The notes beneath the pieces were generated by a model, which saw only the letters and a list, made by a program, of their open reading frames with translations, made no database searches and was not told the origin of the DNA. Shown here one piece after another: positions 56,990-64,000 of a stretch of 64,000 nucleotides of DNA. The stretch's first letter is position 1. Each line of letters begins with the position of its first letter. The stretch covers positions 101,090,836 through 101,154,835 of the forward strand of contig OX421962.1 in the NCBI GenBank assembly GCA_949128115.1, written 5' to 3'. This DNA comes from Anaspis maculata (taxonomy: Eukaryota > Arthropoda > Insecta > Coleoptera > Scraptiidae). A program made the position numbers and the translations under genes.

Positions 56990-58235
56990 TTGGGGTGGAT
57001 TTCTCCCCTCCGTTTATAGTGCGCGGGCTGGATTTGATTTCACAGGGGACAGATGGCCTTCCTGAACATCTATACGCGGTTTCAGCAAAATCCTATTTGG
57101 ATAAGTATTTTTTTTTTGAACTTTGAAAATTGGGGGGGTGGATTCCTCCCCTCCCTCAATAGTGCGCGGGCTGGATTCGATTTCACAGGGGGCAGGCGGC
57201 CTCCCTGAACATCTGTACGCGGTTTCAGCAAAATCCTATTTGGATAAGTATTTTTTTTTGGACTTTGAAAATTGGGGGGTGGATTCCTCCCCTCCCTAAA
57301 TAGTGCGCGGGCTGGATTCGATTTCACAGGGGGCAGGCGGCCTCCCTGAACATCTGTACGCGGTTTCGGAAAAATCCTATTTGGATAAGTATTTTTTTTT
57401 TGGACTTTGAAAATTGGGGGGTGGATTCCTCCCCTCCCTCAATAGTGCGCGGGCTGGATTCGATTTCACAGGGGGCAGGCGGCCTCCCTGAACATCTGTA
57501 CGCGGTTTCAGCAAAATCCTATTTGGATAAGTATTTTTTTTTTGGACTTTGAAAATTGGGGGGTGGATTCCTCCCCTCCCTCAATAGTGCGCGGGCTTGA
57601 TTCGATTTCACAGGGGGCAGGCGGCCTCCCTAAACATCTGTACGCGGTTTCGGAAAAATCCTATTTAGATAAGTATTTTTTTTTTGGACTTTGAAAATTG
57701 GGGGGTGGATTCCTCCCCTCCCTCAATAGTGCGCGGGCTGGATTCGATTTCACAGGGGGCAGGCGGCCTCCCTGAACATCTGTACGCGGTTTCAGAAAAA
57801 TCCTATTTGGATAAGTATTTTTTTTTTGGACTTTGAAAATTGGGGGGTGGATTCCTCCCCTCCCTCAATAGTGCGCGGGCTGGATTCGATTTCACAGGGG
57901 GCAGGCGGCCTCCCTGAACATCTGTACGCGGTTTCAGAAAAATCCTATTTGGATAAGTATTTTTTTTTTGGACTTTGAAAATTGAGGGGTGGATTCCTCC
58001 CCTCCCTCAATAGTGCGCGGGCTGGATTCGATTTCACAGGGGGCAGGCGGCCTCCCTGAACATCTGTACGCGGTTTCAGCAAAATCCTATTTGGATAAGT
58101 ATTTTTTTTTTGGACTTTGAAAATTGGGGGGTGGATTCCTCCCCTCCCTCAATAGTGCGCGGGCTGGATTCGATTTCACAGGGGGCAGGCGGCCTCCCTG
58201 AACATCTGTACGCGGTTTCAGCAAAATCCACCCCC
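56990..58235 (-). repeat. 142-bp tandem array, central (~8.7 units)
   Basis: Same unit as the left array but inverted. Its first unit is diverged (TTCTCCCCTCCGTTTATAGT) and it stops abruptly in mid-unit at 58,229, where the hAT stub begins. Confidence 0.95.
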
Positions 58236-58250
58236 GTTAATCCGGCACTG
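58236..58250. mobile_element. 15-bp stub of hAT family C
   Basis: GTTAATCCGGCACTG is the inverted first 15 bp of the element at 55,240 and marks the inner end of the right arm. Confidence 0.8.
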
Positions 58251-58513
58251 GCGGTAACCCTAATATCTACGCCACTGGCTTTTCAACAAATTAATGGTAA
58301 ACCCTGAATGAAAGCTGATTAATAGTCTATCAATCGTACCAAGTTTGGTTTTCGTGAAAATAGTAGTTACTAAGTTATAGCAAAAAAAGGTTTTATTTTC
58401 CAATTTTTGGACACCCTGTAACTTGGAAACTGAAGCCCGAAACAAAAATCTTCTTGCATTTGTCCAAAGAATACAACCCTACAGTTAGAGCACTTGAACC
58501 GTGGACACCCTGT
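58251..58513. mobile_element. Half foldback element, right-arm copy
   Basis: Inverted copy of 54,977-55,239, ending GGACACCCTGT at 58,513. The other half is missing because the duplication breakpoint lies in the hAT. Confidence 0.8.
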
Positions 58514-58592
58514 ATAATGGAATTATATAATGTATAATTTTAGTAAACAGCTAGAAGAACATGGGTAAGAACCAGATACGGAAGTTCAAGCC

Positions 58593-58910
58593 ATGGCGGC
58601 GGTATACGGCACGATGCCGGAGTTTAGACAGTGTGATGATTTCAACTTGTACAAAGATCAGCTTGAACAATTCTTCGTGGCAAATGACATCAAGAAGCAG
58701 AAAAAGGTTGCGATACTAATCACTGCACTTCAAGGCGAAGTATATGTTCTGTTAAGCAACCTGTGTTTCCCGGATGCACCACATACGAAAAGCTTCGAAC
58801 AGATATGTGCAATTTTGAATCAGCACTATAGCAAAAAGAAACTGGTATTCTACGAACGACTACAATTTTACAAATCACGACAAGAACAAGATGAACCTCT
58901 CTTTGATTAG
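58593..58910 (+). pseudogene. Ty3/gypsy gag N-terminal fragment, right-arm copy
   Basis: ATG 58,593 (MAAVYGTMPEFRQCDDFNLY) opens 105 codons typical of insect K02A2.6-like gypsy gag: LEQFFVANDIKKQKKVAILI, ALQGEVYVLLSNL, SFEQICAILNQHY and RLQFYKSRQEQDE. An in-frame TAG at 58,908 breaks it, after which FARIKKIAVNCQF and THLEHQLKN continue to about 58,970. One residue (Phe for Leu) differs from the left-arm copy. Gag would form the retroelement particle; this fragment cannot. Confidence 0.85.
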
Positions 58911-58989
58911 TTTGCAAGAATCAAGAAGATTGCAGTGAATTGCCAATTTACTACTCACTTAGAACATCAATTGAAAAATATATTGGTTA

Positions 58990-59632
58990 TTGGACTCAGA
59001 TGAGGCGAAAGGTAGACGCAATACTGAATTGCAAAACACCGGAGAATATTTCAGAGTTAAACTCTTTGCTAGGATTGTTGAACTATTATTTAACATTTAT
59101 TGAGAATGTTACAGATATTGTGCACCCACTGTATGAATTGTTAAAGAAGAATGCACGTTTTGAATGGAGTAAAAGTTGTGAAGGAGCTTTCATTAAGGCG
59201 AAAGAAGCTATCACTTCAGATGTGGTATTGATTCATTATAATCCAGATCTACCTTTGAAAGTGAGTTGCGACGCAAGTTCATATGGAGTAGCGAGAGTAT
59301 TATCGTACAATTTACCTAATGGAAAGAAGTGACCAATTTGTTTTGCTTCAAGAAATCTTAGTAAATGTGGAATGGCTTATTCCGCTTTAGACAAAGATGC
59401 ATTAACAATTCATTTTTCCGTAAAAATTTTTATCACTATCTTATGGGACACAAATTTGTTTTGACAACAGTTCACAAACCTTTAATTTATTTATTCGGAG
59501 GTGAGGAAGGTATTCCTGTGATGGCGGCTGGCAGATTACAGCGCTGGGTTGTTTTCTTATCTCAGTTCGATTTTACCATCAAATATCTGAAAGGTACGTT
59601 GAATGGAAATGTAGATTGTTTGTCACGCTTGA
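58990..59632 (+). pseudogene. Ty3/gypsy RT-tail and RNase H fragment, right-arm copy
   Basis: A deletion fuses the gag fragment directly to the end of reverse transcriptase (RRKVDAILNCKTPENISE, LLGLLNYYLTFIENV, HPLYELLKKNARFEWS). RNase H follows with the first catalytic Asp kept (VSCDASSYGVARV). A stop at 59,330 and a frameshift follow. Then come YLMGHKFVLTTVHKPLIYLF, GRLQRWVVFLSQFDFTIKYL and DCLSRL. Val replaces the Asp of TDHKPL. No protease or polymerase YXDD region is present. Confidence 0.85.
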
Positions 59633-59796
59633 GGTGCGTTCAGTCAGCTTATTTAGCCGCAAGTTTTAATCTTAGTCGCAAGCGCAGCAACACTCATTGG
59701 CTCTTATGAACCAGCCTCCTCAGAACAGCCAATAAGCGATACAGCGCTTACGGCTAAAATTAAAACTTGCGGCTAAATAAGCTGACTGAACGCACC
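59633..59796. mobile_element. MITE, 164 bp, right-arm copy
   Basis: Mirror of 53,694-53,857. Confidence 0.8.
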
Positions 59797-59931
59797 CCAT
59801 CATGAAAAGGATGGAGTTTTATCTAAGATTTTATCTGAAATTAGGAAAGGATGGCATAACAAATTGGAGGGAGATCCGTTCAAGCCTTTTATTAGTCGAA
59901 AAATGAACTGAATGTAGAAAATCATTTATTA

Positions 59932-60156
59932 ATGCGGGGTTACAGAGTTGTTATACCGGAAAAGTGCAGAAAGTTGTTGTTAGAGGAATTAAATATTGCC
60001 CACCCGGGAATAGTAAGAATTAAAAGTGAGGCGCGCTCTTATTTTTGGTGGCTAAAGTTAGATATGGATATTGAAAATTTGGTTGAGGCTTGTAAGGCTT
60101 GTAGCAAGGCAAGGCCTAGTCCGCCTAGAGCATCATTGATCGAAAATAAGAAACCT
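59932..60156 (+). pseudogene. Ty3/gypsy integrase zinc-binding fragment, right-arm copy
   Basis: Reads YRVVIPEKCRKLLLEELNIA, HPGIVRIKSEARSYFWWLKL, DMDIENLVEACKACSKARPS. It keeps the second His and the CXXC pair of the HHCC finger, but the first His position (LHxxHPG in relatives) is Asn. The catalytic core is absent: at about 60,156 the frame runs straight into the tandem array. Confidence 0.85.
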
Positions 60157-62627
60157 AGTGCGCGAGCTGGATTCGATTCCACAGGGGGCAGACGGCCTCC
60201 CCGAACATCTATACGCGGTTTCAGCAAAATTCTATTTGGATAAGTTTTTTTTTTTTTGACTTTGAAAATTGGGGGGTGGATTCCTCCCCTCCCTCAATAG
60301 TGCGCGGGCTGGATTCGATTTCACAGGGGGCAGGCGGCCTCCCTGAACATCTGTACGCGGTTTCAGCAAAATCCTATTTGGATAAGTATTTTTTTTTTGG
60401 ACTTTGAAAATTGAGGGGTGGATTCCTCCCCTCCCTCAATAGTGCGCGGGCTGGATTCGATTCCACAGGGGGCAGGCGGCCTCCCTGAACATCTGTACGC
60501 GGTTTCAGCAAAATCCTATTTGGATAAGTATTTTTTTTTTGGACTTTGAAAATTGGGGGGTGGATTCCTCCCCTCCCTCAATAGTGCGCGGGCTGGATTC
60601 GATTTCACAGGGGGCAGGCGGCCTCCCTGAACATCTGTTCGCGGTTTCAGCAAAATCCTATTTGGATAAGTATTTTTTTTTTTTGGACTTTGAAAATTGG
60701 GGGGTGGATTCCTCCCCTCCCTCAATAGTGCGCGGGCTGGATTCGATTTCACAGGGGGCAGGCGGCCTCCCTGAACATCTGTACGCGGTTTCAGCAAAAT
60801 CCTATTTGGATAAGTATTTTTTTTTTGGACTTTGAAAATTGGGGGGTGGATTCCTCCCCTCCCTCAATAGTGCGCGGGCTGGATTCGATTTCACAGGGGG
60901 CAGGCGGCCTCCCTGAACATCTGTACGCGGTTTCAGAAAAATCCTATTTGGATAAGTATTTTTTTTTTGGACTTTGAAAATTGGGGGGTGGATTCCTCCC
61001 CTCCCTCAATAGTGCGCGGGCTGGATTCGATTTCACAGGGGGCAGGCGGCCTCCCTGAACATCTGTACGCGGTTTCAGCAAAATCCTATTTGGATAAGTA
61101 TTTTTTTTTTGGACTTTGAAAATTGGGGGGTGGATTCCTCCCCTCCCTCAATAGTGCGCGGGCTGGATTCGATTTCACAGGGGGCAGGCGGCCTCCCTGA
61201 ACATCTGTACGCGGTTTCAGCAAAATCCTATTTGGATAAGTATTTTTTTTTTGGACTTTGAAAATTGGGGGGTGTATTCCTCCCCTCCCTCAATAGTGCG
61301 CGGGCTGGATTCGATTTCACAGGGGGCAGGCGGCCTCCCTGAACATCTGTACGCGGTTTCAGAAAAATCCTATTTGGATAAGTATTTTTTTTTTTGGACT
61401 TTGAAAATTGAGGGGTGGATTCCTCCCCTCCCTCAATAGTGCGCGGGCTGGATTCGATTCGCGGTTTCAGCAAAATCCTATTTGGATAAGTATTTTTTTT
61501 TTGGACTTTGAAAATTGGAGGGTGGATTCCTGCCCTCCCTCAATAGTGCGCGGGCTGTATTCGATTTCACAGGGGGCAGGCGGCCTCCCTGAACATCTGT
61601 ACGCGGTTTCAGCAAAATCCTATTTGGATAAGTATTTTTTTTTTTGGACTTTGAAAATTGGAGGGTGGATTCCTCCCCTCCCTCAATAGTGCGCGGGCTG
61701 TATTCGATTTCACAGGGGGCAGGCGGCCTCCCTGAACATCTGTACGCGGTTTCAGCAAAATCCTATTTGGATAAGTATTTTTTTTTTTGGACTTTGAAAA
61801 TTGGAGGGTGGATTCCTCCCCTCCCTCAATAGTGTGCGGGCTGGATTCGATTTCACAGGGGGCAGGCGGCCTCCCTGAACATCTGTTCGCGGTTTCAGCA
61901 AAATCCTATTTGGATAAGTATTTTTTTTTTTTGGACTTTGAAAATTGGGGGGTGGATTCCTCCCCTCCCTCAATAGTGCGCGGGCTGAATTCGATTTCAC
62001 AGGGGGCAGGCGGCCTCCCTGAACATCTGTACGCGGTTTCAGCAAAATCCTATTTGGATGAGTATTTTTTCTTTGGACTTTGAAAATTGGGGGGTGGATT
62101 CCTCCCCTCCCTCAATAGTGCGCGGGCTGGATTCGATTTCACAGGGGGCAGGCGGCCTCCCTGAACATCTGTACGCGGTTTCAGCAAAATCCTATTTGGA
62201 TAAGTATTTTTTTTTTGGACTTTGAAAATTGGGGGGTGGATTCCTCCCCTCCCTCAATAGTGCGCGGGCTGTATTCGATTTCACAGGGGGCAGGCGGCCT
62301 CCCTGAACATCTGTACGCGGTTTCAGCAAAATCCTATTTGGATAAGTATTTTTTTTTGGACTTTGAAAATTGGGGGGTGGATTCCTCCCCTCCCTCAATA
62401 GTGCGCGGGCTGGATTCGATTTCACAGGGGGCAGGCGGCCTCCCTGAACATCTGTACGCGGTTTCAGCAAAATCCTATTTGGATAAGTATTTTTTTTTGG
62501 ACTTTGAAAATTGAGGGGTGGACTCCACCCCTCGCTCCATAGTGCGCGGGCTGGATTCGATCCCACAGGGGGCAGGCGGCCTGCCTAAACATTCCTTGAG
62601 CTGTTTCAGCAAAATATCATTTGGATT
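60156..62627 (-). repeat. 142-bp tandem array, right (~17 units)
   Basis: Inverted counterpart of the left array with the same diverged edge units but about 5.7 kb shorter. Contains a single 35-bp-deleted unit, near 61,460. Confidence 0.95.
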
Positions 62628-64000
62628 TTAATATATTTGTTATTATCCAGTCGCTGATTTCAATGTCTCAGCCACCAGTCGCCAGCCGCTAATTCCCACG
62701 TCTTTGCGGCCGCAGCCAGCCGCCAGCCGCTGATTTGCATGTTTTTCCCATTGTAAGTTGCGCTTGGGCTCGGCTATCCTCGCCGAATCAGCGGCTGCGA
62801 GAATCAGCGGCCAAGTTCACGGACATTTGCAAAACTCTGGATGAGCTCAGACTCTGATCAGTCTGGTCGTTTAGACATGGCAAAAACATGCACATTAAAA
62901 ATCTACCACCAATCAGTAGATGTATTAGAGGGCACTTACTGCGAGCATACTTCTCTACTTACTTACAGATACACTGCATCGACAACAACTTGACAGTAAT
63001 AAATCCATTAAAACTTGGTATTTTCGACGACGTCTTGGTTCCTCAAAAAAATATCGTGAAATTGCCGAGAAACTTTGTAGGGGACAATGATTGTTTTTCT
63101 GTCATATCATGTGCCTTGTTTGAGCCCTGTATTTTTATCTCAACCACCGAGCTCCAACCACCAACCATTGAAATTCACGATAGAACCGTTTTATTTTTTC
63201 CAAAGAAGTAAAGTCGTCTATTTGAAAATTTTACATTTCGACTCTTTTAACATTTTTGACTCTCGTTGCGTGTTTATTCAGCTGACCATCAGGCCAACCA
63301 TTGGCTGAAATTCTGTTCAGAACATGTGAGAACAAAAAAGTAGAATATTCGATATCTGACATGCGCACCACCACCATTTACGTCATCTATCATCTGAAAT
63401 TTTCAAACTTCGACCATGCACCCACACTGTATTTGTAACCAATGCACACAGCTTACGATCACCACCAAGTGTGTAGAAATTGCTTCGGAAATAAGAATTT
63501 GCGGGAGGTTTTGAAACTGTTGATTTATTGTGAATTTGGAAAAAATGACATGTGGACCTTCCTTTAATTCACTATATTTTCACAGTGGAATGTGCGAAGA
63601 AAGTGAATCTAGTCCCAAATTACAAAGAAAAGCTGAATCTTCCAGAACCCATCATCAATGTCGTTCTTTACAAAGTTCAGGAGCCAAAAAAAAATCTCGA
63701 CATACGACACATTTTTATTTGAGTTCGCCGCCGCCATCTTGATTTTTGATAATTTGTCTATATTGACAATTGATTTGAGTAGACGATTCAGTCAGCGAGC
63801 TTTTGACACAAAGTTTGTGGAAATCGGCCAAGAAACTAAAAAGTTGGAAAAAAATAATGAAACTCCTTTTATTTTTTTTTCACCCGGTATAAGGTAAGTA
63901 CCCAATTAGTTGCAGCGGTACGCTTTTTGATTCTGCATTTTGTGATACTGCAATGAAATTTGGCATAATGCAAACTACCTAAAATTTCAAGTGATTTGAC
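62628..64000. other. Right-arm outer flank
   Basis: Mirror of 43,767-45,139, with the same GCGGCTGG-type repeats and ORFs. The last ~100 bp enter the mirrored arm of the palindrome described at 42,392-43,868. Confidence 0.8.
62888..63211 (+). CDS. Unidentified 107-codon ORF, right-arm copy
   Basis: ATG 62,888 to TAA 63,211; same protein as 44,879-44,556 except Phe for Ser near the C-terminus. Contains IHCIDNNLTVINPLKLGIFD and NFVGDNDCFSVISCALFEP. No confident family. An acceptor-like CTTACAG before ATACAC suggests it could be an exon of a larger gene. Confidence 0.3.
   Translation: MHIKNLPPISRCIRGHLLRAYFSTYLQIHCIDNNLTVINPLKLGIFDDVLVPQKNIVKLPRNFVGDNDCFSVISCALFEPCIFISTTELQPPTIEIHDRTVLFFPKK

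Larger units (their letters stand above)
43757..64000. repeat. Large inverted duplication (arms 43,757-55,254 and 58,236-64,000)
   Basis: Matching positions sum to 107,767 outside the arrays and to 113,490 inside them, so each block is collinear without net indels. The whole difference comes from array size. Seven reading-frame pairs, 708 residues in all, differ at 4 residues. The right arm runs off the window end. Confidence 0.92.

Noticed and set aside
45200..62570. Many 60-187 codon ORFs in the tandem arrays (KPRTDVQGGRLPPV and FENWGVDSSPPS types, on both strands)
   Set aside because: They are translations of the 142-bp satellite unit, occur on both strands, and end whenever the A-tract length shifts the frame.

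Overview
This is insect-like nuclear DNA and contains no bacterial features. The evidence is spliced genes with GT-AG introns, a 5 kb intron, tRNA-derived SINEs, hAT, piggyBac-type and Ty3/gypsy relics, a LINE 3' end, satellites and AT-rich spacers. The many short elements ending ACAGGGTG...CACCCTGT and the gene-family relic with a HEEADTR motif also point to an arthropod, perhaps a beetle or hemipteran. The order cannot be settled from this window.

Only two host genes are well supported. They stand head to head about 300 bp apart near 8.6-8.9 kb. On the minus strand is the first coding exon of an ARL6IP4/SRp25-like nuclear Ser/Lys-rich protein; its last exon was not found. On the plus strand is a complete four-exon peptidyl-tRNA hydrolase 2 gene of 214 codons, with a UBA domain followed by a PTH2 domain. 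Its 5.07 kb third intron is full of mobile elements. A small membrane-protein-like gene exists as two damaged inverted copies at 5.7-6.1 and 6.9-7.25 kb.

From 0 to 43 kb the window is mostly repeats: foldback elements (palindromes of 0.2-2.7 kb), MITEs, two SINEs, a TTAA-flanked element carrying a decayed YqaJ-like domain, a 5'-truncated LINE, two copies of one hAT family with 8-bp target duplications, a 260-bp satellite block, and scattered pieces of one HEEADTR-family gene (33.4-40.3 kb). Several palindromes are centred on a transposon and extend past its ends into flanking DNA, including coding sequence.

From 43.76 kb to the window end lies one very young inverted duplication. Left arm 43,757-55,254 pairs with right arm 58,236-64,000. 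Each arm carries, from outside in, a flank with an unidentified 107-codon ORF, a 142-bp tandem array, a crippled Ty3/gypsy relic split by a MITE, and half of a foldback element. The arms are collinear except for the array (about 8.2 kb left, 2.5 kb right). The centre holds the rest of a hAT element, 350 bp of unassigned sequence and a third array. The inner breakpoint of the right arm keeps a 15-bp stub of the hAT end. The most interesting signals are this structure, the transposon-centred palindromes, and a recurring ~58-bp mini-element (CAGTGGCGTAGA...CTACGCCACTG) inside many foldbacks.
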